From Latrodectus hesperus (Eukaryota; Arthropoda; Arachnida; Araneae; Theridiidae), in assembly GCA_037975125.1 (NCBI GenBank), contig CM075862.1, forward strand, positions 76,179,960 through 76,243,959: DNA of 64,000 bases, given 5' to 3'. Positions 46,901 to 59,291 of this stretch are shown here, piece by piece. A program made the position numbers and the translations under genes. The notes under the pieces are model-generated. The model did no database searches. It worked only from the letters and a program-made list of their open reading frames with translations, and was not told where the DNA came from. The number at the start of each line of letters is the position of its first letter. Position 1 is the first letter of the stretch.

Positions 46901-47334
46901 TATATATATATATATATAAGCTTTTATTAATATTGCTTTGATATTATTAACTGAATAGAATACATGTTTTTGTTTTAGAGGAATACGCATTTAATACATG
47001 GAAATTAATTATCAAATATCTAAATTAGTCCAATAATTTTTATAAACTTAATTTTTTCGTTAGAGGAATTAATATAGAAATATATTAATCAGAGAATTAA
47101 ATGAAGTGCGCTTTTTTAAAATGAATTCTAGTTCAATAAAAAAATCTTTATGTGACATTACTTTATAATTTGTTTGAAGGTTATAAACACAATTAAGAAA
47201 AATATGAAAACTTTATGAGAATTAATTTTAAATTATTCTCATTTATCATTATAAAAAAACCCCAAAATTTTGATTGAAATGATTTCATGCTAAAAGAAAA
47301 GGGGGGATTTATTTTTTTATATATTTTCTCCCCC

Positions 47335-47527
47335 TTCAGATCAATGTCAAAATTGAGAGCATGGATCCTCTGGTGGTGCCATCTATTAGAGGAGTCTTAC
47401 AGCAAAATCGAGCTTTCACCCTGGTGGTGCTCTGGTCAAATGAAAGCCGCACTCTACTGACTTCAATTCGCATAGCTATCGGCAGAGCGAGTTTGGGTTG
47501 TCCAAGGGTCATAAGTAACACACAACA
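47335..47527 (+). mobile_element. SINE family B, 5'-truncated
   Basis: It begins in the body (CAGATCAATGTCAAAATTGA), passes GCCATCTATTAGAGGAGTCT, and includes the full 3' module (GCTTTCACCCTGGTGGTGCT, CAGAGCGAGTTTGGGTTGTC) with tail GTAACACACAACAC. Confidence 0.82.
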
Positions 47528-48224
47528 CTTTTTATATTATTGATATTATTGTTATAAATGTTGATATGAATCCATTTTCATCTAATAGATAAATGGTTTA
47601 ATTTTTATTCTAAGTAAATATCTTATTCGATTGAAGTTAAATGAAGTAAATGAATTAAAATTTTATGATTCGTAACATATAAAGTAAGAAAGAAATTCGA
47701 GTTTGCAGTTCGTGTACGAGGCGAATTAGTTTTATGTTGTTTATTACCAGTGAAAAAATAATATATGCCACAAGTAAGGAAATTAAATATTTAGTATTTT
47801 TTGTTAAAATAATCTCCAATATATGAATGTTAAAATTTTGTTTTTTACTTTTATGTTTAGAATATTTTTGTTCACAAAAATGTTTTCTTTTATTGAAACG
47901 CTTCTTTCATACTTTGTTTTTTTATAATTATTAGTATATTTGAAACTTAAAGTTTTAATATGCATTTTTTAATTGATAGAAATATTCTAGATTTCTTTAT
48001 ATTATTTTTAATAAAAATAAAAATATAAAATATCGAATTTTTTAATAAATATTTTATAAATATCTGGATATTTTATTTTTTAATAAAAATTAGTTTATAT
48101 TTTAGGAAACTAAACCTTGAATGATTACAAAGAGAATACAGAATAATAAAATATCAAAAAATATTACAGGAAGTTTAAATTTACAGATATATTGAGTTTT
48201 GGATTTTATTTCTGTTTAAAAAGA
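47528..48224. other. AT-rich intergenic DNA
   Basis: Nothing recognised. Confidence 0.5.
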
Positions 48225-48870
48225 TAAAAGAGGATTGGAATTTGAAGTATTTATAAAAGAAATTCATTTTCCTTCATAAATTTTTCATTTTATTATGTTA
48301 AAAGGAGATATTACAAAATAATATCCTCTAAAGTTTTAAAATTTTATCTAGAACTATTAAGCAAATGTCTATAAAATGTTCGACAGAAGGAATGAAAAAA
48401 ATTAAAGTGGGTTTATATATATTGCTTTTTATAACCAATATCAGAAAAGGAATTGTTTTAAAAACGAAACTAATCCTTTAGTTTTTTTCTATAATAAATG
48501 CAACAAAAATGTTATTGAGATTTAATTTTGACTCGGAATCTTCTCATTTTATAACAATTTGAAATATGTATGAAGTAAATTACTTTCCTTCATAAATATT
48601 TCATGACTGTGCTTAAAAGATATTAGGAAATATTCTATTAAAACTGTTTTAAATTTTATGAGAGCTATTCTATTAACCGAGAATTAATAAAAATTCTATA
48701 AAAAATAAAAGAACACAGATATTAAATTCTATTGTTGTTTATAACAAACATTTAAAAAGGAATTGCTTTAGCAAAATAAAGACATTACAGAGTTTTTTGT
48801 TATCTTAGTAGAAAAGATGCAAAATTTACTTAGTTTTAAATAAAAATCACCTCAATCCTCTCATTATGTA
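48225..48870. repeat. Diverged tandem duplication (about 315-bp period)
   Basis: Two direct units share ordered words: TTTCCTTCATAAA (48270 and 48589), then AAAATTTTATCTAGAACTATT versus AAATTTTATGAGAGCTATT, then AAAAGGAATTGTTTTA versus AAAAGGAATTGCTTTA, TAGTTTTTTTCTAT versus GAGTTTTTTGTTAT, and GATGCAAAA/AATGCAACAAAA. They are heavily diverged and no coding frame was seen. Confidence 0.45.
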
Positions 48871-48979
48871 ATAACAAAATAAATTAAACCACTTTTTCAA
48901 TTTATTTTATTTTTTTGATCTTATTTAAATGGAAATAAAATAACTTGGTAGTATTTTAAGAATTTTCATTATTTCTTTT

Positions 48980-49232
48980 CTTTCCTTAGTTTACGTTCAA
49001 GATCTCATTCTATTGTCTTTTTTTTAAATAAATGAGCTCAGCAAAACGAATTACTCAATATTTGCAGAGAATCAGATGATAAAATAGAAAAAACTGTTTA
49101 CACTGGATAAAAAGTAAACTTTTCGTTTTTTTTTTTGGATTCAATCTGCCTGTTCTTCAGTTTAAACACACGCTATGAAATCATCGATTTCACGTTTCTA
49201 TTATTCTCATTATAACTTAATCCATTACAAAA

Positions 49233-49264
<32 letters not shown>

Positions 49265-49680
49265 AAAAAACTGCTGCAGAACAAAAGAATTTCTGCAAGA
49301 ATCACTTTAATTCTGATGAATGAGATGGCAACTTTCGAACTTCGGCAAAAGATTTTTTTCATCAAGATATTAAGTTCCATTTTCAAAACTTTTGTTTGAG
49401 GGTTTTTATATATATATTTCCCAGTTTTTTTTAATCATTTGTCTATTAAAAAGCGAAGTTTATTCAATTATATTTCACTCAATTTTGAAGATTTCACAAT
49501 TATTTTTATGAAAGCCAGTTATGAATGATTGTCAGTTTAATCCGCTTTGCGAAGCTGCCAGTTGTTACAATTAATTTCCTTTCCCTAGTAAATCATAAAT
49601 GGCTGTTTGAGTTTCTTTATTTTTACTCAATGGAAGTTTTAAAAAATATATAAATAAACGAATCGAAGTATTTTCTATTT
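48980..49680. repeat. Diverged long repeat, copy 2, with poly(A) insertion
   Basis: Counterpart of 40900-41650. It contains an A-tract at 49229-49270 (interrupted once by G) that the other copy lacks at the matching place. Confidence 0.5.
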
Positions 49681-50262
49681 CATGAATTGAAGTATTTTCT
49701 ATTTTGATTTATGATTTCCTCTTAAAAAATATTTATTTATTGAACGTATAGAATGTGGATTTAAAATGTGGTTTCTTTAGTAAGCGGATATTATATATTT
49801 GGGTTTTCAATTTACATAAATTATTAGTCTCCCACTTTCTCATATTTTTAGTTAAATAGTATTATACTTTGGCTTTATTCAGGGAATACTATCGTCATAG
49901 TAACGAAAATTATTAGGAAATGCCTAAGGTATTTCTGTTAGCAAAATTTAAATTCTTTGAAAATAGTTAACTCTTGAACAGTTAGCTCGTACTTAATATT
50001 TTAAAGTACTAGTTTCTGAAAAATTTCTATTTACAATTTTCCATAAAATAAATAGCTATTCATTTTATTTGTAAGAACTAAATTTTAATGGTAAATTAAA
50101 GCTAAGAAAGTGAATTTTAATGTTTAAATATTTGTAAATAAAATTGATGAAACATAAAATAAAAGTAATTTATTTTACAAGTATTGAAAATGTATGACAT
50201 GCCTTCATTTTCAAAGGATTTCTTTCTTGAATAATCGTAATATTCACTTGAATAGAATGCAA
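49681..50262. other. AT-rich intergenic DNA
   Basis: Nothing recognised. Confidence 0.5.
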
Positions 50263-50272
50263 AGATATCAGA

Positions 50273-50585
50273 GCCACCCAACTTGTCTAGTGGTCAGCAT
50301 GCCTGACTGCGGATAAGGAGGTCCTGGGTTCGAATCCCGATTCGGGCATGGATGTACTTTTTCTCTCTCTATCTATCCTGTCTTTGTCCTTTCCTTGTAT
50401 GAATGAGGTGTGAATGGTTTCCTACCCTATAAACGGATATTTATGGCATGTGTGTAGAACAAAGTCGTACTTTCACCTTCATGGTGCAATGAATAAAACG
50501 AAAGACGCTCCGAATTGACTTAAATTCGCATAGCCAAAGCATAGCGAGCTTGGCTTGTCCAAGTGTCATTAGTAACAACAACAAC
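50273..50585 (+). mobile_element. Mosaic SINE: family A head with family B 3' module
   Basis: It is flanked by a perfect 10-bp duplication, AGATATCAGA (50263-50272 and 50586-50595). Bases 50273-50457 are family A (TTGTCTAGTGGTCAGCATGC, B-box GTTCGAATCCCG, TATGGCATGTGTGTAG). At about 50458 it switches to family B (AACAAAGTCGTACTTTCACC, GCATAGCGAGCTTGGCTTGT) and ends in (CAA)n. The flanking duplication encloses both parts. Confidence 0.93.
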
Positions 50586-50595
50586 AGATATCAGA

Positions 50596-51088
50596 AAACA
50601 TATAGTCAGTAACAACAAGATTTAGATGAAAAATTGTTTTTTTCCGAATAAATTTATTGATTTAGTTATAAAAATATGGTCGCACTGAATAATATTAAAT
50701 TCCCATTATATATAACGCCTTTTACCCCACGAATGCATGGTATATTTGATGATTTTACCTGGATTCTGACTCCGTTTATGTATAGACTGAATTTTAGAAC
50801 TTAACTCTCATAAATTTCCTGTTAAAAAGTAGGGTCCTAAAAGAGCGGTTACTTGAAATGACGGGTCTGGTAATTCTATTGGCTATGTAACTATTATAAT
50901 TACTCAGCACACATGAAATAATTATATAAGCATGAATGGTATTTTGTTTAAAATGGCAGCTTACCTCGAAAAGCATGCATTGTCGTATCGCTTTATTTTG
51001 GCAATCCAACTTACTTTAATGTAAACCAATTATAATTTGACATATGTCATATCATTGCATCATTTGAATCTCCTATAATTAAAGAGAA
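50596..51088. other. AT-rich intergenic DNA
   Basis: Nothing recognised. The minus frame at 51009-50794 has no recognisable features. Confidence 0.5.
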
Positions 51089-51101
51089 TGATCACACTGT
51101 T

Positions 51102-51377
51102 GTTGTTGTCGTGTGCCAGCTAGGCTGGCAATACAGGGTGCGCTGCTCCACTTTTCCAACTGAACCCTATTTAGGTGTGGAGTCCGACTTCCTCAGTACA
51201 CACATGCCATAGGTACCCGTTTATAGGGTAGGCAACGAGTCACAACACATTCATAGAAGGAAAGAACAAAGACAGGATAGATAGAGAAGAAAGTACATCC
51301 ATGCCCGAACCGGGATTCAAACCCAGGGCCTCCCTATCCACAGACAGACACGCTGACTACAAGACAAGTTGGGTGGC
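51102..51377 (-). mobile_element. SINE family A, complete copy, minus strand
   Basis: It is flanked by a perfect 13-bp duplication, TGATCACACTGTT (51089-51101 and 51378-51390). The (CAA)n tail is seen as GTTGTTGTC at the left, then the hairpin (GCCAGCTAGGCTGGC), the body, and the tRNA-like head at the right. Confidence 0.94.
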
Positions 51378-51904
51378 TGATCACACTGTTATTATGCACA
51401 TATGTGTAGTACTTATCCTCAGTAAAATAAAAAGGAGATTCATCATTAAAGATGTCCGGGATGCTTTATGCCATGGCTACAAGTAACCTTACATGAAGAT
51501 TTTAATCAAACATTTGTAAGTGGAAAACTATAAATATCAGTTTTACATCTTTGCATTTGGAGCTCACTGATGCCTTGTGGTAGGGGTAGGAAATGTGTGG
51601 TCCAGTTATTACCAACTTACTGTTGATCAACGCGAAATAAACATTTGGTTTCTACTTTTTGTAGGCATACCTTTCAGTGTGGTCACACGAATACTGCCTT
51701 TTGTCTATGAAAAAAGCTGCAGGGAAACAAAACACACTGAATGCAATGGAATTCGACAGTTAAATTTTTTGTAAAATAATATATTTCATTAATTAATATT
51801 AAAATTTTTTGTGAAAAATTCTTAATATTTCTATATAACGTTATGCACATGTTCAAATAAAAGTGTATTTTTACTGTAGGAATATTAGTACCTGCATCAT
51901 TTAA

Positions 51905-52500
51905 TGGGTCCCTGCGCATGTTAACATCTAGGGAAATGAACAGGCGGACTCCCTTGCAAGGAGGCTAGGAAAGTTTTAATCCCCCTCACACGACTACCAC
52001 TTGCTTCGATGCAAACGCCGTCGCAAGGTTTCAGCTCTGCGGGGACTACGGATAAAATTGTGACAACCGGTGCTTAATCCTGACCGTGGTATCACTTCTA
52101 CCATCAGCAGAATGCGGACTGGGCACATGAGGGGTATGAAAATCATGCCCGACGGATCTAGAACCTACGCAGAATGCAGGAACAGGAGTTCCGTTGGATC
52201 CGAGGCATCTCTTCAAGTGCATATCTGTTGCCTCGACCTTCTTCAGCATTGACTCCAACTGCTGCCATGACACCCTCTCTACCGAAAAAGCTGAAGATGT
52301 AGAAATAAATGGTTCAATTTTATAGTAAATAATATTTCTAGATTAACTGTGGTATTCATTTTATTACAAAAAGTAGGAGAAAAGTGAGTTTTTGTGGCAG
52401 TGCTCCATGCCTTTGGTCCCATTTGACTTGTATTTTTGTTACCGTTTCTTTTCTTTTTTTCCTTCTCTTTGCACTTGTCACACGAGAACAACAACAGCCG
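51905..52500 (+). mobile_element. LINE fragment with RNase H end and 3' UTR
   Basis: Plus frames encode WVPAHVNI, GNEQADSLARRLGKF (RNase H C-terminal motif), then after frameshifts ITSTISRMRTGHMRGMKIMP, DGSRTYAECRN and VASTFFSIDSN-like sequence, the typical C-terminus of RNase H-bearing LINEs. A 3' UTR with GGCAGTGCTCCATGCCTTTG follows and a tail GAACAACAACAGCC at about 52488-52500. Confidence 0.8.
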
Positions 52501-52554
52501 ATACATCATTGTGTAGGCGAGAAAAAACTGAATACTAGTCAAAAGCGTCGTGTT

Positions 52555-52660
52555 GCCAGGGCAGTGCTCCATGCCTTTGGTTCCATATGACTTGTTTTTT
52601 TTTACCTTTTATTTTTTTCATTTTGCACTTGTCTCTCCACAAAACAATAATATTAGTAGT
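52555..52660 (+). mobile_element. Second copy of the same LINE 3' UTR
   Basis: GCAGTGCTCCATGCCTTTGG and ATGACTTGT, then a T-rich tract and TTTGCACTTGTCTC, repeat the 3' UTR seen at about 52397-52480, offset by 163 bp. It is a very short 5'-truncated copy or a local duplication. Confidence 0.65.
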
Positions 52661-54065
52661 ATAAAATTGATGGCTCTTAGATAATAGCTAATCAGGATTC
52701 GTGGTCGGCTGAATTAAGCACAATTGCTGAGTAAAAATGAACGAAAAGTGGTATTATCTATTCATATTAGTTTCAGTGAGTGAAAATTAAATATTCATGA
52801 CACCCTAAAAGGTGAAAGATGTACCAGTTGTTTGTACAAGTACCGTAAGTTACTCAGAGCCATATTTATTGATAAACGAAGTCGTGGATTAGTGATAAGT
52901 TCTTCTTTTCTCTCATCTTATTGAGAGAAACGATATCATTTTCCCTTCATTTAGTGAAAAATATTTCTTGTTATATTTTATGAATTCATTTCTTCATACA
53001 AATGCCAGACATTTGGCCACTAAGTAATTAGTCAGTATTTAAGAACAGCATAATTAATAGGTAATAGGTCAGTGTATTGGTCAGAATGCTTCTTATCCAT
53101 GGACTATCCAGATTTACAGGGAGTGCAGGTCCAGTGCATCCAGGAATTTAAATTTCCTATCTTTGTGCATTTTGTAAAGGAAGTCAAGACTTTTGAGCAG
53201 ATATTTACTATAAAGACAGTTGTATGTAGTTCGATTATCATTTCCTTAATGTTGAATAAAAGTCTTTTAAAAACTAAATCTAAAATATATATTACAATAA
53301 AATAAAGTTTCATCATCATTTATAATTATAAATTTGTTTTACACGATTTAACAAAAATCATAAATATGTGGATTTTTTCACATTTTTGCTTTAAATGAGA
53401 TGAAATGTGTTAGGAATTATGAATTGGAAATAAAAAATGATAAGGTACACAATAATGATTACTAATTAAAATCGAAATATAATAATTATGTTTTTGAGAA
53501 CAACGTTAAAAATTATTTAAAAAAAGGAACTCATACTTTATTTTAAATGAATTCTTTTATATTTTCTTAAAAACATATTCTAACATTGAAGTAAAAAATA
53601 CTTCACATGCACTAGTTTGACAAAATAATGTGAATAATACATTTTAGAAATGATTTTATTCATATGCATATTTGTGCTACAGTTATTATCTCGGATCTTT
53701 TTCCATCCGGTGTCATTCAATTTCTATTTTCCTTGCTGACATTGAACCACACTCATGTTGATTTTGAAAGTTATATATATATATATTTACTTGACTTTGA
53801 AATGTAATTTTTATATCCTTTGGAGAATCACAAGTTCTTTTTTGACGTCACAACAATGGAAACGTAGCCGATAACTGATGCATTCTTAATTTTCTAGAAC
53901 TGATTTTAAAATATCAATATATTAAGAAAATTAGCGTACTCTAAGAAGTCGATATAACTTAATAAAACTATTAGCAATGAAGCATTACGCTTAATTGAAT
54001 CTCTCAAACACGGTAGCTTTCAAGTCTAATTTTGTTTAGTGTTTCTTAATTTTGTGTTGTTTGAA
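52661..54065. other. AT-rich intergenic DNA
   Basis: Nothing recognised. Confidence 0.5.
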
Positions 54066-54075
54066 AGAACTTTCT

Positions 54076-54390
54076 GCCGCCACCCAACTTGTCTAGTGGT
54101 CAACGTGCCTGACTGCGGATAAGGAGGTCCTGGGTTCGAATCCCGGTTCGAGCATGGATGTACTTTTTCTCTCTATCTATCCTGCTTTAGTCCTTTCCTT
54201 GTATGAATGAGGTGTGAATGGTTGCCTACCCTATAAACGGGTACCTATGGCAAGTGTGTAGAGCAAAGTCGTACTTTCACCTACATGGTGCTCTGATTAA
54301 AACGAAAGACGCTTCCAATTGACTTAATTCGCATAGCATACCGAGCTTGGCGTGTCCAAGTGTTATTAGTAAACAACAACAAGCAACAAC
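54076..54390 (+). mobile_element. Mosaic SINE: family A head with family B 3' module, second copy
   Basis: The family A head and body (TTGTCTAGTGGTCAACGTGC, B-box GTTCGAATCCCGG) run to CAAGTGTGTAG at about 54260, then the family B module (AGCAAAGTCGTACTTTCACC, CATACCGAGCTTGGCGTGTC) to a (CAA)n-type tail. The junction is at the same point as in 50273-50585. No clear flanking duplication. Confidence 0.9.
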
Positions 54391-55453
54391 AAAAATGATT
54401 TTTCATTTCATTTCTTCATCTCTTTCAAAGGCAAGGATAATGCTCTTTTTTGCTGGAATGAAATATATTTTTGAGATATATTAACTGTTGTCAGATAATA
54501 ATTTACGCTTGTATTCATTTATGTAAAATCTTGATATACTTAATAAAATTTTGTTTCATAGTTCAGGTATGTCTTATGTTTCCTTCGATATATCATTTAT
54601 TTTAAGAAGAAATTTAAAATAAGAAGGATTCTGACCTCCCATTTAACTAATAATCCTGAAACTTGTAATTTATTGTACACATAAGCTGTTTAGTTTTCAT
54701 ACACTACTTTTGTAAGAAATTCTGACATAAAAAATGACATTTTCCGCCTAATAAATCACTTACGTCACTCAATATTTAATGGACGCTCGTAAGGCATCGT
54801 GATTGATTGACGTATAGTAATGAGAAGTCTTCCCATTGTGTTTTTCAGAGTTGGGACACTTGTATTTCTAATGTAGAAGTACCTAATTCAGGAAATAAAT
54901 ATCAAAGGAATCCAAAATGCAGCATTGTTTACAAACGCAAGAACTTAGTTAATAAAATGTGCTCGCTAACGGTGTTGAATGAAATATGTTTTATTTGGTA
55001 CCCGCTTAATAAATACAAACATTGAATATACATACAGAAATATGTAAAATATTACAGTATTATATGAAAACACCCTCTTATGTGATAAAAGTATGGCGTT
55101 TTCAATGAAGAAATCTACATTGAAATTACTGATATAAATTTTAATAAACTATCAAGCTTTTACTATTTATAAATAACTGAACAAAATTTTTTTATATAAT
55201 TAGTGAATAACGAACACTTAATCAGTATTGGAAAAGGATGAATAAATAATATAAGCATGGTAAAAAATAAACAAAAAATAAACAAAAACTTAACTGATGT
55301 TAAATAATAGTACCAATAATAGTGGTTCAAAATAAAACATCGAGTTAACGTCCACAAGCCCATATTTTCACATATAACTTGAAAGCAAAAATAAATAATT
55401 TTTTCTTCAAACTAAGATATATGTTTAATAAAATTTTAAGAAAGATTTTATTT
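54391..55453. other. AT-rich intergenic DNA
   Basis: Nothing recognised. Confidence 0.5.
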
Positions 55454-55466
55454 CTACCTTTCTAAT

Positions 55467-55705
55467 GTTGTTGTTGCTTTTTCCAACTGAACCATATTTG
55501 ATGTGGAGTCCGAATACTTCAGTACACACATGCCATAGGAACCCGTTTATAGGGTAGGCAACCATTCACACCACATTCATACAAGGACGGGACAAAAACA
55601 GGATAGATAGAGAAAGAAAAAGTACATCCATGCTCGAACCGGGATTCGAACCCAGGAACTCCTTATCCGCAGTCAGACACGCTGACCACTAGAGAATATG
55701 GGCGG
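55467..55705 (-). mobile_element. SINE family A lacking the 3' hairpin, minus strand
   Basis: It is flanked by CTACCTTTCTAAT (55454-55466) and CTACCTTTCAAAT (55706-55718), one mismatch. The tail (GTTGTTGTTG at the left) is joined directly to CTTTTTCCAACTGAACC, so the roughly 40-bp hairpin segment present in other family A copies is absent. Head and B-box are intact. Confidence 0.9.
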
Positions 55706-55718
55706 CTACCTTTCAAAT

Positions 55719-58359
55719 AAAATACCAGTAAAGAAGTTTATATTAGAATTTACTCTTCTTCGTAAAACATTATTGTTATAATTATCAATTCGCTTTATTC
55801 AGCAATCTTTTAAAAACTTCTATTGTTCTTACCCCAACAAAAATGAATTCATAAGGTAAATTATTAAATAATTGTAAAGGTGGAGAATCTTACTTTAATT
55901 TGAAAAATGTACCACTTAAGATGTTGATTATTTTACATTATTTCATGTTTCACAAATTGCTGAATATAAAATAAGTTAATTTTAATTATTTTGATTAATT
56001 TTAAAATGCCTTGGTTCTTACCGTTTCTTTAAAATTTCCACTTTTAGTTGTTTTTGTTAAATTATGATATTCAAATTTCAACGCATCCTAAACTTTGGCA
56101 ATTTAGCGGCTTAAATTTAGTAACCATAAGAATAAAAAAATTCTAGTAATTGCATAAGTTATGAATATTTAACTTCAAATCTGACTACATTCTGAATTGT
56201 GATAGCTGATCGAAATTCAGAATATAGCATGAGAATTTACTTAATGAAAAACATTTTAGAAAAGCAATCCTATATAAATAAAATTGTACATTTTGAAACA
56301 TATTTAAAACGAAAAACAACTCAGATTGATGGAATGATGTTTCCTCATACTTAGTTAGTAATCATACTTAGTTAATAATTTAGTTGTAAATATGCAAAAT
56401 GTTGGTAAAAATTTTAAATATAATGAACAAATTTTGGTAATTTATGTCTTTCTCAAATTCTTGAATTGCAAATGTAAAATAAAATCCAATATTACACATA
56501 CATTTGAATAAAAATTTGTATTCAAATATCGTTAAATAAAATAGATCTGTTGTAAAAAAAGCATCTATTAGTGGCAATCTGAATTTATTTACTAGGATAA
56601 GATCTTAAATATAATCATTTCGGAAAGATTTTATCTATTGTTAGGATAATTGGTCAAAACTCAACCTACTTTGTCCAAAAGAGACAAAGAAAAGAAAATA
56701 TTAAATAAAGATATATGTCCAATGTTTAGGGCTAAAAAATTTGAAATTTTTTTTTCTAATCAATTCACATTTATAAATCCTTGTAAAATAACGCTTTTGT
56801 ATAGCAAAAATATGTCTCACAAATTTCGATATTTATGGATTAAAAGAAAATAATAGATTTAAATATGAATAAATATATACATAAGTTAGATGTAAATATA
56901 CAGTACACACATTCATTTACCAATATATTGTCGGATAAAAATAATCTCTCCTGAAAGAAGTATTTTTTAATTTTATAATTCCTGTCAACCTATTTGTGTG
57001 GAAAGAATTTTTTAAATTGGGTCGTTTCGATAGATTTCGTTTTGTGACAGGATAATTGGGCAGGTCAACAGACTCTTTCTTCAAATGGACAAAGGAAAAA
57101 TACTCTTCTTTTCTAACTTTTCAGAACCAAGTTGAACAATTTTCATGGTCCATTTTCGACTCACAGCTCATTTAAAAAGAAAAATGAAATGTAATCATAT
57201 AATAGTTTATTTGAATTATGGAAAGGAATTTTATACGTGACACACACTTTCCATGATCTTTCTATATCGGCTATACACTTTCAAATGAATTTTGTAAATT
57301 TCGTTTTAACAGGAATTGCGAAAAGTATTTTAAGAATTAAAAAATCTGTTAGCAGTTAAGTTTCATAAAAGCTGTTTTCTGTTTTGATTTTCTTTATATT
57401 TTGTAATAATCTGATATTACAATTCCATGTTTTGCTTGTACAGAGGATCTAGAGTTGTCCTATTTAGTTTTCATTTAATTTTACTGAAATTCGTTGATAT
57501 GAATTTTTGAAAATTATAATTTTAAAGTTAATTTTTTATTTAGAATAAACATCTCTTGCAACATCAAGCAACCACGTTGAATTTTGTTTTATGCATAATC
57601 ATGATAATAACACTTGTTTTTCTGTTGTCATCAGCATGTGGTTAATAATTTCATGGAATATGTTATCATTCTGTTTCATGAAACAATTAGGAAAAATGTT
57701 TCGAAATTTTTATCATATGTATGCAACATGCCTTTGCATCGAGTCAATTGATCTGATCTATAAAAAGTATTTATTTAAATTTCCTAAATTAAAGTAATCT
57801 TTATTTCCATTAATTAAAATCAAAAGAAAAGGAAAATTCGTAGGTTAAATTGAGATTTAGTACACTTAGATTATCTTTTTTATTACTAAAATACAGCTGC
57901 ATTTAAATAAATACTCAATAGACAACATGACATATAGGAACTAAGCATTGCCTAAGACAGGCTATGAATATGTGTGATAAAAGAATATCAAATACGTTCT
58001 TAATGTGACAAAAAGATCAAATGATTCACAGTTAGCTGAAGAGGGGAAAATTTCCTTAACCACGAAATTATAAATAATGTTTTGCCAATGAAAATTAAAA
58101 AAAAATATTCATGAATATTTGTGACAATGGATGAATCAAGAAGGCAAATATTTTATAAAATACATTTATCAGGAACGAACAAATTATATTTTTGGTACAT
58201 TGAATTGAGGCATATTACCGGAATATAAAATATACCATTTTCTTATGCCTATATCCTGTTGAACTGTAACTCTTCTTATTCACTTATAGGCGGAAAAGAG
58301 CCAAGATATTTTCAGGCTTGCGAAAAGAGTCCAATTATCTAACACCAAATGCACCATGG
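55719..58359. other. AT-rich intergenic DNA
   Basis: About 2.6 kb with short, unrecognisable frames only. Confidence 0.5.
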
Positions 58360-59075
58360 AATTATATCATTTATTTTTGTCGCACCAGAATACTCCCCTG
58401 TACCTAGCTCATATCTGGATTCTACCAGTTAGGTTCTACTGCTTCTCCAGCTCTGGATCTTTCTTACTCAGAACTATATTCTGCTTGTAAAAATGCTATT
58501 TCAAATACTTGGCAGCATTCTCTTGCTCATGCTTGGTAGGCAGCCAGGGGCAGCCATTGACTTTGTGGGTTCCAGAGCTGACCAGACGGCGATCAGTAGA
58601 TTTATTAGTGGACACATCAATTGCCTATCCTTTGACCATCATATTAAGCATTTCCCTATCTGTAAAAAGTGCAACTCCAATGAGGCTAGTTTTCAACATT
58701 TATTTGAGTGCTATCAATTCTCGATGGAGGAGCTCCTTGGAGACCCCCTCCTTTTTCTTAATTTTTTGAGAGTGCATGGGCTCATGGATCTGGTGTAGCT
58801 CCGCTATTCTGGATGGGATTTATAACAACAACAACAACACCAGTTAGGTAGAAGCAGTAGGATGGGAGTCTTCACAATTTAGAAACAGGTACCAAGGCAG
58901 AAGACCCTCGAATACTTGACCTGCTACTTCCCTAGATATCATTTCATTATATTGCAACTACAAACTATTTAATTAAACCCAACTGCTTTCATTGAACTAT
59001 AGATCTTCGGTTACATAGATTTTAAATCACTATCTACTGATAATAAGAACGACTCCTTAAACAACCAAACGACAG
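58360..59075 (+). repeat. Interspersed repeat of unknown type, copy 2, split by a LINE
   Basis: The parts 58360-58434 and 58850-59075 match 43950-44225 in order. The LINE at 58435-58838 interrupts it. Confidence 0.6.
58435..58838 (+). mobile_element. 5'-truncated LINE 3' end with CAA tail
   Basis: It is flanked by a perfect 11-bp duplication, ACCAGTTAGGT (58424-58434 and 58839-58849). A plus frame at 58493-58798 reads ADQTAISRFISGHINCLSFD, FPICKKCNSNEASFQHLFEC (CxxC...H...C) and ends LRVHGLMDLV-stop, a LINE ORF2 C-terminus. A short 3' UTR and (CAA)n tail follow. Confidence 0.92.
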
Positions 59076-59291
59076 AGGCTTGTCTTATCACTTGTAGCCG
59101 CCGACTGATTTTCTAAAAAATAGTGTATTGCAAGCATTTTCACTTTTACATTTCTTGGCAATACTTTTTCTTGGGTATTGCTCCTAGTTGTGCTAGATTT
59201 GCATTGTCTTAGCATTTGTGAAATCAGATATTCTGTTTGTGAATTATGTCATGACGCTTGCTAATTTGAAAAAAAAAAGTCTACTAAATTT

